Shown: positions 1 through 7,315 of the stretch, in pieces | Position numbering within the stretch: the stretch's first letter is position 1 | How the letters are laid out: each line of letters starts with the position of its first letter | NCBI RefSeq assembly: GCF_009749465.1 | Contig: NZ_WBIS01000001.1 | Location: 992,001-1,056,000, forward strand | From: Agromyces terreus | Lineage (GTDB): Bacteria > Actinomycetota > Actinomycetes > Actinomycetales > Microbacteriaceae | DNA length: 64,000 nucleotides | Direction of reading: 5' to 3' | Notes under the pieces: generated by a model | The model's database searches: none | Seen by the model: the letters and a program-made list of their open reading frames with translations, nothing else | What the model was told of the DNA's origin: nothing | Program-made: the position numbers and the translations under genes

Positions 1-58
1 AGTGCACGAACAGCACTCCCTGCGCGGGGCGCACGACCCGCGACAACATCTCTGCCAT
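1..58 (-). CDS. 5' end of an unidentified gene, cut by the window edge
   Basis: An ATG at 58 reads leftwards for 19 codons (MAEMLSRVVRPAQGVLFVH) before the window ends. A purine-rich GAGACGGAG stretch lies directly upstream of the ATG as a possible ribosome binding site. It is divergent from the PadR-type regulator at 293, an arrangement in which PadR proteins often control the opposite gene. Nineteen residues are too few to assign a family. Confidence 0.4.
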   Translation of the reverse strand, partial: MAEMLSRVVRPAQGVLFVH

Positions 59-130
59 CTCCGTCTCCGTTCTCGAGGTGCGTCTTCCCCTACGACCTCG
101 GAACCGCGGATGGCGGTGTGTTCGATTATC

Positions 131-144
131 GACGGCGAGCCGTC
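131..144. promoter_or_regulatory. Inverted repeat between divergent genes, possible PadR operator
   Basis: GACGGC-GA-GCCGTC is a perfect 6-bp inverted repeat with a 2-nt spacer, midway between the divergent starts at 58 and 293. It is flanked by two copies of GATTAT (124-129 and 151-156). A direct repeat CGGCTGATC lies nearer the regulator (166-174 and 198-206, 32 bp apart). Position suggests a regulator site; it does not match a PadR consensus I can name. Confidence 0.3.
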
Positions 145-292
145 ACCCGCGATTATGCCCCGGATCGGCTGATCTCACAAGGTTCGCCGCACCGGAGCGG
201 CTGATCGGCAGGGCGGCGCGGAAACCGTATGCTCGGTGAAGAGTTCCGATCCGTCGCGGCCCGGTCGCGACATCCGTTCCCGAGGAGTCGAC

Positions 293-964
293 GTGGCCGT
301 TCGCGATGCCCTGCTCGTGCTGCTGTCGATGGGCCCGGCATACGGCTTCGCCCTGCACGGCGGCCTGACCGAGCGCACCGGCGGGCGAAGGAGCGTGAAC
401 GTCGGGCAGACGTACGCCACGCTCGACCGCCTCACCAAGCAGGGCCTCGTCGAGCCCGACGGAACCACCGACGACGGACTGCCCCTGCACCGCCTCACCC
501 CGGCCGGACGGGCCGCATCCTCGGCCTGGCTCCACGGCGCGGATGCCTCGGGCGCCGACCCGTGGGACGAGACCGTCGACCGGGTGCTGATCGCCGCCTC
601 CCTGCCCGGGTTCGACGCGGCATCCGTCATCGACGCGGAACTGGCCCGATGGCGGGAACGGCGGGGCGACGCTGCGCACCGCGCCGAACCCGACGGCCGG
701 GCCGCTCGCGAGGTCGACGGCGACGTCGGGTCGGGGCATCCGCTCGTCGCGCTCGCCGCCGCCGCGGAGGCAGCACGCGCGTCGGCGGCCGTCGACTGGC
801 TGGAATCGGCTCGCGAGCGCACGATCGGTTCGGCGCGCGACGGCCGACCGGCGCTGGCGTTCGCGCCTCGTGCCGAGCGCCCGCGGCGCGGACGACGACC
901 CGGCCCGGCCTCCTCCGGTGCGGCGCCGGGCGAGCCCGCGCTTCAGGGCGCGACCGCTCCGTAG
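293..964 (+). CDS. PadR family transcriptional regulator
   Basis: A 223-residue DNA-binding regulator. The N-terminal winged helix is recognisable: ALLVLLSMGPAYGFALHG, then the recognition region VNVGQTYATLDRLTKQGLV and the wing ending PLHRLTPAGR. PadR proteins usually repress a neighbouring transporter or efflux gene in response to a ligand bound by the C-terminal region. I chose GTG at 293 because GAGGAG lies at 282-287 with good spacing; GTG at 236 in the same frame would add 19 unconserved residues. The C-terminal part is Arg/Ala-rich and its end overlaps the convergent polymerase gene by 22 bp. The divergent truncated gene at 1-58 is the likeliest target (inference). Confidence 0.85.
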   Translation: MAVRDALLVLLSMGPAYGFALHGGLTERTGGRRSVNVGQTYATLDRLTKQGLVEPDGTTDDGLPLHRLTPAGRAASSAWLHGADASGADPWDETVDRVLIAASLPGFDAASVIDAELARWRERRGDAAHRAEPDGRAAREVDGDVGSGHPLVALAAAAEAARASAAVDWLESARERTIGSARDGRPALAFAPRAERPRRGRRPGPASSGAAPGEPALQGATAP

Positions 965-2751
965 CTGTCGACCACGACCAGGTCGAGCGGGAACCCGACC
1001 GGGAACCCGCCGAACAGCAGCCGGCCAGCGGTGACGGCCGAATCGCGCACCGCCTGCGCGACCTCGTCGGCGAGCGGCTTCGGCGTGTGCACGATGATCT
1101 CGTCGTGCAGGAAGTAGACGAGATGCGGCGCCGCTTCGAAGACCGGCCCGGATGCCGGCGCCGACCGGATCTCGTCGGACCGACGCACACCCATCTCGTG
1201 CAGCTCGGAGCGGAGCGCGGCCATCCAGCACAGTGCCCACTCCGCGGCGCTGCCCTGCACGACGAAGTTGCGCGTGAAGCGTCCCCACTCGCGCGCGGAG
1301 GAGCGAGCCCGGCGCTCGTCGGCGCTCGTCGCATCGGGCTGGCTGGCCCTGGACTGGATCGCCCGCCACTCGGCCGGCGGGCGCGGCGACGAACGGCCGA
1401 GCAGGGTCGTGACTGGCAGGCCGCGTTCACCGTCGCGGGCGGCGGAGTCGACGAGGTGCATCGCCTTCGGGAAGGCGCGGGCCAGCCGCGGCACGAGCCG
1501 CCCGCTGTCGCCCGTGGTCGCGCCGTACATCGCCCCCAGGATCGCGATCTTCGCCTCGTCGCGCGTGGCGACCACCCCCGCGTCGACGAGCCCGCGGTAG
1601 AGGTCGCGATCGTGCCCGGCGCGTTCCATGGCCTCGTCGTGGGACATGCCCGTGAGCACTCGCGGCTCGAGCTGGGCGGCATCGGCGACCACGAGGGTCC
1701 AGCCGGGGTCCGCGACGACCGCGCTGCGCACGAGCTTCGGCAGTTGGAGGGCCCCGCCGCCCGAGGTCGCCCAACGGCCGGTCGCCGTGCCCCCTGGCAC
1801 GTACTCGGGGCGGAAGCGGTCGTCGGACACCCACTCGTCGAGCCACGCCCACCCGTTGGCGCTCAGCAGTCGTGCGAGCTTCTTGTAGGCGATGAGCGGC
1901 TCGATGGCGGGATGGTCGTGCTCGCGGAGCTCCCAGCGCGAGGTGGACGAGGTCGGCACGCCCGCCCCGCGAAGCGCGCGCAGCACGTCGACCTGCGAAT
2001 CGAGGTTGAGCGTCGGCGCCCCGAGCTCGGTGCGGACGACCGCGGCGATCTCCTCCATGCGCACGGGCTTGCGGCCGGGCGCCGGGCGGCCGCCGAGCTC
2101 GGCATCGAGCACGGATTCGTGCACCCGCCGGCTCCACGGCAGGCCGGCCGCACGCAGCTCGGCGCCGATGAGGGCTCCGGCGGACTCGGCGGCGACCAGC
2201 AGGCGCAGGGCCGCCGGCGCGCTGCCGGTCTCGACCAGCGCGAGCTGCCGGTGGTATTCGTCGACGACGGATGCCGCGGACGGGCGCCCGCCCGCGGCAT
2301 CCGCTCGCTCGACCGCACGCTCGGCACCCTCGAGCGCCGCGGGTGCGATGGGCGCGTCGAAGCCCTCGAGGTCGAACAGCGTCTCGTGCTGCGGCGCGTG
2401 GGGCACGAACGGCTGCCCGGCGACCTCGACCATCGTGGGACCCGGCGGCAGCCAGGCCGGCGCCGGGTGGGTGCCGCGTGCGCGGACGTCGGCGGTGAAC
2501 GTGGAGTGGTCGAGGATCGCACCGCAGAGCCGCAGGTCGTGGCACCTCGCGAGCCGCACGCCGCTCGCGAGGAGCGCGGGATACCACTGGCGCACGTCGG
2601 CCCAGACCCACCGCGGCGCGTGCTCGAGCTCGAGGCGGCGGAACGTCGCTGCGGAGGCCTCGGGCTCGACCTCGGCGACGGGCGACCCCGGAAGATCGGG
2701 GTCGAGGAACTGCACGCGACCGCCGTCGCCGATGCCGACGGCGATCTGCAT
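943..2751 (-). CDS. PolA-type DNA polymerase (3'-5' exonuclease-like/polymerase protein)
   Basis: A 602-residue family A polymerase, much shorter than full-length Pol I (about 900) because it has no 5' nuclease domain. The C-terminal half holds the polymerase: motif A as DAAQLEPRVL (normally DYSQIELR), a motif B region KIAILGAMYG with the conserved Lys and Tyr-Gly, and motif C LHDEIIVHTP with the HDE triad. The first 200 residues correspond to the exonuclease-like region and look divergent. Actinobacteria often carry such a second PolA homologue beside the main polA; its role is not well defined. ATG at 2751 is the first start giving the conserved MQIAVGIG opening; longer in-frame extensions run into the divergent gene. 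Cytoplasmic. Confidence 0.85.
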   Translation of the reverse strand: MQIAVGIGDGGRVQFLDPDLPGSPVAEVEPEASAATFRRLELEHAPRWVWADVRQWYPALLASGVRLARCHDLRLCGAILDHSTFTADVRARGTHPAPAWLPPGPTMVEVAGQPFVPHAPQHETLFDLEGFDAPIAPAALEGAERAVERADAAGGRPSAASVVDEYHRQLALVETGSAPAALRLLVAAESAGALIGAELRAAGLPWSRRVHESVLDAELGGRPAPGRKPVRMEEIAAVVRTELGAPTLNLDSQVDVLRALRGAGVPTSSTSRWELREHDHPAIEPLIAYKKLARLLSANGWAWLDEWVSDDRFRPEYVPGGTATGRWATSGGGALQLPKLVRSAVVADPGWTLVVADAAQLEPRVLTGMSHDEAMERAGHDRDLYRGLVDAGVVATRDEAKIAILGAMYGATTGDSGRLVPRLARAFPKAMHLVDSAARDGERGLPVTTLLGRSSPRPPAEWRAIQSRASQPDATSADERRARSSAREWGRFTRNFVVQGSAAEWALCWMAALRSELHEMGVRRSDEIRSAPASGPVFEAAPHLVYFLHDEIIVHTPKPLADEVAQAVRDSAVTAGRLLFGGFPVGFPLDLVVVDSYGAVAP

Positions 2752-2842
2752 GCACCCATTCTCCTGCCGAGCACCGACACGGGGCGACGGATGTCGGTGG
2801 GGATCGGCAGTATCGGCACATGCAGAACCAGCAGGAGCACCC

Positions 2843-3604
2843 GTGGTCGCCGTGAGATTCCACTGCGGACACGGCGCCGACCCCGCCGATCCCACCGCGC
2901 TCGCCCTGCGGCGACCCTGCCCCCTCTGCATGCTCATCGCCGAGACGCACCGTTCGCGCGGCGAACTGCTGCGCAAGGTCGCTCCCCCGCAGCGCGCCGC
3001 GCTCGCCGCCGAGACCCGCCTCGGCGCCGAGTACCAGTGGCTCTGCCCCCGCGGACACGACCGGTTCGCCGCGAAGGTGAGCGAGATGCTCACCGGCACC
3101 GGGTGCGCCAAGTGCCGCGCGAATGCGGCCGCACCCGCGGCCCTCCGCGAAGCCGGCCTCGCCTTCATGAAACCGGGGCTCCGCACCCGCACCTCGATGA
3201 CCGAGCAGCGACTCCGGGCGATGCTCGGCGAACGCATCCGCCTGCACCATCGCGTGAACGCGGTGCACATCGCCCGCACCTTCTTCGGGCGCAGCGAGGT
3301 GTGGCCCGACATCCTCGTTCCGCAGCTGCGCATCGCGATCGAGTACGACGACCCGGGCCGCTCACGGCGCGCGCACCTCGGGCTCAAGGAGGCATCCGAC
3401 CTCGAGAAGGACGAAGCACTGGCCGAGGTCGGCTGGGAGGTGATCCGCATCCGGGCCGGCGGCCTCGAGTCGCTCGGCGCGAACAGCATCGTCTGCCGGG
3501 CGCTGACGCCGGCGGTCGTCGACGCGGTCGTCGACCGCATGCGGCAACTCCGGGGCGGCGCCGCCGTCGATGCGATCGCCGTCGCCGCCTCGGCCGCATC
3601 CTGA
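2843..3604 (+). CDS. Zinc-ribbon protein with a C-terminal VSR/DUF559-like nuclease fold
   Basis: A 253-residue protein. The N-terminal 95 residues hold two Cys/His clusters, HCGHG...CPLC and CPRGH...CAKC, typical of treble-clef zinc ribbons. The C-terminal part looks like a PD-(D/E)XK endonuclease of the very-short-patch-repair/DUF559 type: WPDILVPQLRIAIEYDD supplies the Asp and Glu, followed by DLEKDEALAEVGWEVIRIR with a Lys and the usual GW.VIRIR strand. GTG at 2843 has GGAG at 2833-2836. It is divergent from the PolA-type polymerase with a 91-bp gap, which could mean a shared DNA-repair role, but that is inference. No methylase or other restriction gene adjoins. Confidence 0.7.
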   Translation: MVAVRFHCGHGADPADPTALALRRPCPLCMLIAETHRSRGELLRKVAPPQRAALAAETRLGAEYQWLCPRGHDRFAAKVSEMLTGTGCAKCRANAAAPAALREAGLAFMKPGLRTRTSMTEQRLRAMLGERIRLHHRVNAVHIARTFFGRSEVWPDILVPQLRIAIEYDDPGRSRRAHLGLKEASDLEKDEALAEVGWEVIRIRAGGLESLGANSIVCRALTPAVVDAVVDRMRQLRGGAAVDAIAVAASAAS

Positions 3605-3709
3605 GGGCACCGGGTCCGCGGCCGGTCGGCGGAGGCAGAACACGGATGCGTCGAAGGGCATCGGATGGATGAGAGACTGGACGGGTTCGTCAACGACCCT
3701 GGGGAGACC

Positions 3710-4282
3710 ATGACAAACCCGACTCCGGATCTGAGCGGTGACTGGGACATCGATCCCGATCATTCGCGCATCGGCTTCTCGGCGAAGCACGCGATGGTGG
3801 CAACGGTTCGCGGCGCGTTCACCGACGTGACCGGCACGCTGCACGCCGACCTCGATGACCCCGACGCCTCGTTCGCCGAAATCGTCTGCCGCGTCGACAG
3901 CGTCGACACTCGCAATGCGCAGCGCGACGAACACCTGCGGAGCGGCGACTTCTTCAATGTCGAGGAGTGGCCCGAGATCGTCTTCCGCAGTTCCCGCATC
4001 GAGGAGATCGGCGACAACGCTCTCGTCGTGTCCGGCGACCTGACGATCCGGGACGTGACGAAGGCCATCACCATCCCGATCGAATTCGTCGGCGCGCACA
4101 CCGACGCGACCGGTGCGCTCCGTGCCGGGTTCCAGGGAACACGTCGCATCGATCGCCGTGAGTTCGGCCTCGAGTGGAACGTGCCGCTCGACACCGGCGG
4201 CGTGCTGGTGTCCGAGAAGATCACGCTCGAGTTCGAGCTGTCGGCCGTCAAACGCGAGGCAGACGCGCAACCGACGGCCTGA
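3710..4282 (+). CDS. YceI family lipid-binding-like protein
   Basis: A 190-residue YceI domain protein. It opens with the family hallmark GDWDIDPDHSRIGFSAKHAMVATVRGAF and retains LRSGDFFNVEEWPEIVFRSS and LTIRDVTKAITIPIEF, strands of the lipocalin-like barrel that binds polyisoprenoid or other amphiphilic molecules. There is no signal peptide, so it should be cytosolic. ATG at 3710 has GGGGAGA at 3701-3707; the longer in-frame start at 3665 lacks this. It is followed by a hairpin terminator and a convergent gene. Function in actinobacteria is unproven (stress or isoprenoid handling). Confidence 0.9.
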   Translation: MTNPTPDLSGDWDIDPDHSRIGFSAKHAMVATVRGAFTDVTGTLHADLDDPDASFAEIVCRVDSVDTRNAQRDEHLRSGDFFNVEEWPEIVFRSSRIEEIGDNALVVSGDLTIRDVTKAITIPIEFVGAHTDATGALRAGFQGTRRIDRREFGLEWNVPLDTGGVLVSEKITLEFELSAVKREADAQPTA

Positions 4283-4288
4283 GCCCGC

Positions 4289-4314
4289 TGCACGCGACGA
4301 GTCCGTCGCGTGCA
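4289..4314. terminator. Bidirectional hairpin terminator
   Basis: TGCACGCGACG and CGTCGCGTGCA form a perfect 11-bp stem with loop AGTC, directly after the YceI stop and before the end of the convergent gene at 4367. There is no U-tract, as is common in high-GC genomes. Confidence 0.65.
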
Positions 4315-4366
4315 CGGAGGTCGACCTCGGCGCGATCGTCGCCGCCCTCGAGACGAACGTGAGCCG

Positions 4367-4558
4367 TCAGCGCCCGACCGAGTCGCGATCCGACGGACGC
4401 ACCAGCGCCCGCAGGACGAAGAACACGACGGCGGCGACGATCAGCACGATGACCGCCTTGACGAGGAACCACACCACGCTGAAGACGACGTCGACGAGCA
4501 CCCACGCGATGACGACGGCGGCGATGACGCCGAGCACGGTCCATACGGTTCTGCTCAT
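4367..4558 (-). CDS. Small two-helix membrane protein
   Basis: A 63-residue protein made almost entirely of two hydrophobic helices (about residues 5-24 and 26-52), ending in a short charged tail RPSDRDSVGR. The start MSRTVWTVLGVIAAVV is convincing as a membrane-inserted N-terminus. Such small actinobacterial membrane proteins are usually annotated hypothetical. It lies 94 bp downstream of the CDF transporter on the same strand and could be its last operon member. No function can be assigned. Confidence 0.65.
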   Translation of the reverse strand: MSRTVWTVLGVIAAVVIAWVLVDVVFSVVWFLVKAVIVLIVAAVVFFVLRALVRPSDRDSVGR

Positions 4559-4652
4559 GGTGCAGGCTCCTCGAATTCGTTCAGGCAGGTCGACGGTCGC
4601 GACGCGGGACCGTCGCCGTGGTCGGAGGTCCGATTCTACGCGGCGACCGTGC

Positions 4653-5627
4653 TCAGGCCCGGCCGCGGTGCCCGGTCGCCTCCTCCGGCAACGAGGAGAC
4701 GACGACGATCGAGACATCCTGCATCTTCCAGTCCAGCTCTGAGACGGTGCGGCGCGCACGGTCGAGGTCTTCGACGGCGACGCGGCGCCCGGTCGGCACC
4801 ACGAAGGCCTCGACGTGGAACACCTGGCCCATGTCGCGCATGCGCACCGCCGACCGGTCGACCCACGGCTCGTGGTCCAGTTCCGCGACGATGCGACCGA
4901 TGAGCGGATGCGGCGCGGCATCGTCGTACCGACGCGCCCGCTGATCGATGAGGTCGAGCACGGCCGCCCGCGCGTTGCGGTAGCCGTCCCAGACGATGCC
5001 GACGGAGATGAAGAGGGCCGCTGCGCCGTCGAGCCACCACCAGCCGATGCCGATGCCGAGCACGCCGACGATGGAGGCCACCGTCGTGGTCCAGTCGGCC
5101 TTCGACATGTCGGCGTCGGCGTAGAGCACCTTGTTGTGCAGGACCGGCGCGAGTCTCGCCTTCGCCCGCCCGTAGATGAAGGGTCCGATGACGATGATCG
5201 ACATGACGGCGATCATGAGCCAGCCCAGCCAGACCGTGCGGCCGAACAGCTGCACCGTGCCGATCGCCGGATGCTCGGCGGAGATCAGCCCCATGACCGA
5301 TTCGACGGCGAGCGTGCCGCCGACCGTGAGCAGGGCGACGCCGGCGACGAGGTGTCCGACGCCCATCGTGCGATGCAGCCCGAACGGGAAGGCCCGCGTC
5401 GGCGGACGCCGGATGAACAGGAGCGCGACGAGGAAGGAGATCTGCGGGATGAGGGAGAGCATGTCCTCGATCCACGCGGTCTTCATGGCCTGCGACCCGC
5501 CGAGGACGAACGCGATCAGGGCGATGGTCACGGCCGTGTAGCCGATGGTGAACCACTCCCAACGGATCGCGCTGCGAAGCGCCCGCTGCTGCTCGGTCGG
5601 GAGGTCGGTGCGTCCGAGCGACTTCAC
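4653..5627 (-). CDS. Cation diffusion facilitator (CDF) metal/proton antiporter
   Basis: A 324-residue CDF-type transporter that would export a divalent metal such as Zn, Mn or Fe in exchange for protons. Hydrophobic segments cover roughly residues 20-215, with HNKVLYADADMSKADWTTTVAS marking the conserved metal-site helix (family pattern HxxxD, here DADMSKAD), then a cytoplasmic C-terminal ferredoxin-like domain (VFHVEAFVVPTGRRVAVEDL). The GTG start at 5627 has GAGGAGG upstream and overlaps the stop of the solute-binding lipoprotein gene by 4 bp (GTGA), so the two are translationally coupled. The metal cannot be deduced. Confidence 0.85.
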   Translation of the reverse strand: MKSLGRTDLPTEQQRALRSAIRWEWFTIGYTAVTIALIAFVLGGSQAMKTAWIEDMLSLIPQISFLVALLFIRRPPTRAFPFGLHRTMGVGHLVAGVALLTVGGTLAVESVMGLISAEHPAIGTVQLFGRTVWLGWLMIAVMSIIVIGPFIYGRAKARLAPVLHNKVLYADADMSKADWTTTVASIVGVLGIGIGWWWLDGAAALFISVGIVWDGYRNARAAVLDLIDQRARRYDDAAPHPLIGRIVAELDHEPWVDRSAVRMRDMGQVFHVEAFVVPTGRRVAVEDLDRARRTVSELDWKMQDVSIVVVSSLPEEATGHRGRA

Positions 5628-6148
5628 GGGCCGACCTCCTCGTCGAGGTAGGTCTCGAGGGCGGACTGGAACGCGTTCTCGCCGAGCGGCAGGAGGAGCA
5701 CGGTCTTGCGACCTTCGAGCCCCGGCAGATCGGTGTACGGCCTCGTGACGGAGGCCCGATCGGACCACGGGGTCTGGTCGGTCATCTCGCCGACCGCGAG
5801 ATCGAGGTCGCCCTGCTCCAGGTCTTCGACGAGGGCCTCCTCGCTGCCGACGGTCCAGATGACGCGGGCGCCCTGCTCCGCCGCGAACTCCTCGACCAGA
5901 TCGGCCAGCGCGCCGCTGACCCGGTCGCCGTCGACGACGAGCGCCGTGCCCGCCGGCGAGGCGCCGGCGCGGAGCTCGCCGGTGCGCACGACGCGCTGCA
6001 GCGTGCCGTCGGGGTCGGTCGGAATCGAGATTCCGCACCCCGTGAGGGCGAGGATGCAGCCGATGACGAGCGCGGTGGGCGCGAGAGGTCGCGTGTGCCG
6101 ACCGGCCGGGGATCGACCCGACGGGTGCCGTTGCGCAGTGCGTCTCAC
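5624..6148 (-). CDS. Family 3-type solute-binding lipoprotein, short
   Basis: From GTG at 6148 this encodes 174 residues with a lipoprotein signal: a basic N-terminus, hydrophobic APTALVIGCILALTGC and lipobox Cys at about residue 38. The mature part resembles a fragment of a family 3 periplasmic-type binding protein (LQRVVRTGELRAG, GLVEEFAAEQGARVIW-like region, LEQGDLDLAVGEMTDQTPW) but is shorter than the usual 220-250 residues. Start choice is uncertain: ATG at 6316 in the same frame has a very good GAGGAGGG at 6323-6330 next to the cinA stop, but would put 56 Arg-rich residues before the signal peptide. It is coupled to the CDF transporter and probably senses or delivers a ligand for it (inference). 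Confidence 0.65.
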   Translation of the reverse strand: MRRTAQRHPSGRSPAGRHTRPLAPTALVIGCILALTGCGISIPTDPDGTLQRVVRTGELRAGASPAGTALVVDGDRVSGALADLVEEFAAEQGARVIWTVGSEEALVEDLEQGDLDLAVGEMTDQTPWSDRASVTRPYTDLPGLEGRKTVLLLPLGENAFQSALETYLDEEVGP

Positions 6149-6319
6149 CGGTGCCCGCCCGTCTGTCGGTTCATGCTCGCTCCCCCGCCGACGGAGGATT
6201 CGCACCGTCTCGCGCCCAGCATCGGCCCGGGCGTCGGCGGTGCGCCAGACCTTGACAACCGGGACGCGCGGCGTCTCGAGCGACGGCATGCGACGGATGA
6301 CGCCGCGTCGCGGCATCCG

Positions 6320-6802
6320 TCACCCTCCTCGGAGTGCTCGTTCGAGCGCTTCGAGCGCGGCGACGACGGTCGCGGCGACCACCTCGGCGGGGTCGCCGGG
6401 CAGGTGCAGCTCGACGACCTCGATGCCCCGCCGATCGGTGCCGGAGGCCAGGAAGACGGTGCCGGCCGGCCGACCCTCTTCGGGCCCAGGTCCGCCGGCC
6501 CCCGTGACGGCCGCCACGGCCTGCGCCCCGGTGAGCGAGAGCGCGCCGAGGGCCATCTGACGCGCGGCGGCCGCCGTGACGACGGGGCCGGGTTGGACGC
6601 CGAGCACGCGCTGCTTCGTCTCGGGACGGTAGGCGACGATGCCGCCGGCGAACCACTCGCTCGCGTCGGCGGCACGGCCGAGCGCCCCGGCGATGGCCCC
6701 GCTTGTGAGCGACTCCGCGACGACGACGCGCATGCCGGCGACGACCGCCGCCCGCGCACACGCCGCTGCGCGCGCTTCGATCGTTCGGTCGTCTCGAGGC
6801 AT
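6320..6802 (-). CDS. CinA family protein (stand-alone C-terminal domain, PncC-type)
   Basis: A 160-residue protein equal to the C-terminal domain of CinA, the nicotinamide mononucleotide deamidase (PncC) domain. Diagnostic segments are VVVAESLTSGAIAGALG, the substrate-pocket region FAGGIVAYRPETKQRVLGV and AVTGAGGPGP. It would recycle NMN produced by NAD-dependent DNA ligase to nicotinate mononucleotide in the cytoplasm. ATG at 6802 has GGGGGA upstream; an earlier in-frame ATG would add 12 residues. It sits 109 bp after a LexA-box gene on the same strand, so it may be DNA-damage inducible, which suits a link to ligase activity (inference). Confidence 0.85.
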   Translation of the reverse strand: MPRDDRTIEARAAACARAAVVAGMRVVVAESLTSGAIAGALGRAADASEWFAGGIVAYRPETKQRVLGVQPGPVVTAAAARQMALGALSLTGAQAVAAVTGAGGPGPEEGRPAGTVFLASGTDRRGIEVVELHLPGDPAEVVAATVVAALEALERALRGG

Positions 6803-6911
6803 GGGTTCCCCCGTTCGGTTCCTCTCATCTTGCATGGCTGCGAGGTCATTCTGCCGCCAGGTCGGAGCCGGAGTCGACCGACGCGCGGCGACGGCTTCGC
6901 GCTGGGCGGCG

Positions 6912-7190
6912 CTACGCGAACACGTGCTCGGCGACCCAGCCGTTGGGCGCGAGGCGCAGGTCGAACACGAGGAGGTCGTGGTTCTCGGCACGCCCCGTTG
7001 CGCGCCAGCCCGGTGCGAGCGTCACCTCGGCCGGCGGGTGCGAGATGCCGCTGGGCCACTCGGGCTCGACGCCGAGCTTCGTGGGCGTGTCGATCACGCG
7101 GTATCGGATGCCGCGGTACACGAGCCTGGTCGGCGCTCCGGCTGCGTCGAGCCACACGGCGACCGGCTCGTCATCGGCTGCGACGTACAT
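6912..7190 (-). CDS. DUF6504-like small protein under an SOS box
   Basis: A 92-residue protein with the layout of DUF6504: an N-terminal strand region APTRLVYRGIRYRVIDT, then a Trp-containing middle GWRATGRAENHDLLVFDLRL and a final NGWVAEHVFA. DUF6504 proteins are commonly encoded beside the actinobacterial ImuB/DnaE2 mutagenesis genes, but neither is present here. ATG at 7190 has GGAGGG at 7196-7201 (reverse strand), and a perfect LexA-type palindrome begins at once upstream. Family assignment rests on a short protein and is moderate; the regulation is clear from sequence. CinA follows on the same strand. Confidence 0.65.
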   Translation of the reverse strand: MYVAADDEPVAVWLDAAGAPTRLVYRGIRYRVIDTPTKLGVEPEWPSGISHPPAEVTLAPGWRATGRAENHDLLVFDLRLAPNGWVAEHVFA

Positions 7191-7200
7191 CGCGACCCTC

Positions 7201-7222
7201 CATTCGAACATGTGTTCGAATG
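7201..7222 (-). promoter_or_regulatory. LexA-binding SOS box
   Basis: CATTCGAACA-TG-TGTTCGAATG has 10-bp perfect arms around 2 nt and contains the actinobacterial/Gram-positive-type SOS core TCGAAC-N4-GTTCGA. It lies directly upstream of, and overlapping, the ribosome binding site of the 92-residue gene starting at 7190, so LexA would block that gene and perhaps cinA behind it. Confidence 0.85.
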
Positions 7223-7277
7223 ATACCCCCGACGGAGCAGGCTCGCCACACCGAGCCTCGGGGGCGGTCGATCGCGG

Positions 7278-7301
7278 GACTCGCCCGTTCGTCGGGCAGT
7301 C
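7278..7301 (-). terminator. Hairpin terminator after the lipoprotein gene
   Basis: GACT-C-GCCCG pairs with CGGGC-AGTC around TTCGT, a stem with one bulge just past the stop at 7316 in the direction of transcription. A second stem, AGGCTCG/CGAGCCT with a 6-nt loop, follows at 7239-7258. Together they probably end the pca transcript or the lipoprotein message before the SOS-controlled gene. Confidence 0.45.
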
Positions 7302-7315
7302 GAGGCACTCGCGCC

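Noticed and set aside
229-3672. Very long plus-strand open frame of 1147 codons across the PadR and polymerase region
   Set aside because: Its translation is Arg/Ala/Gly-rich without motifs and is antisense to the well-supported polymerase gene; such frames are common at this GC content.
6145-6175. Mini-frame MNRQTGGHR ending in the GTGA of the lipoprotein start at 6148
   Set aside because: It could couple translation to GTG 6148, but nine codons with no clear ribosome binding site are not enough to call a gene.
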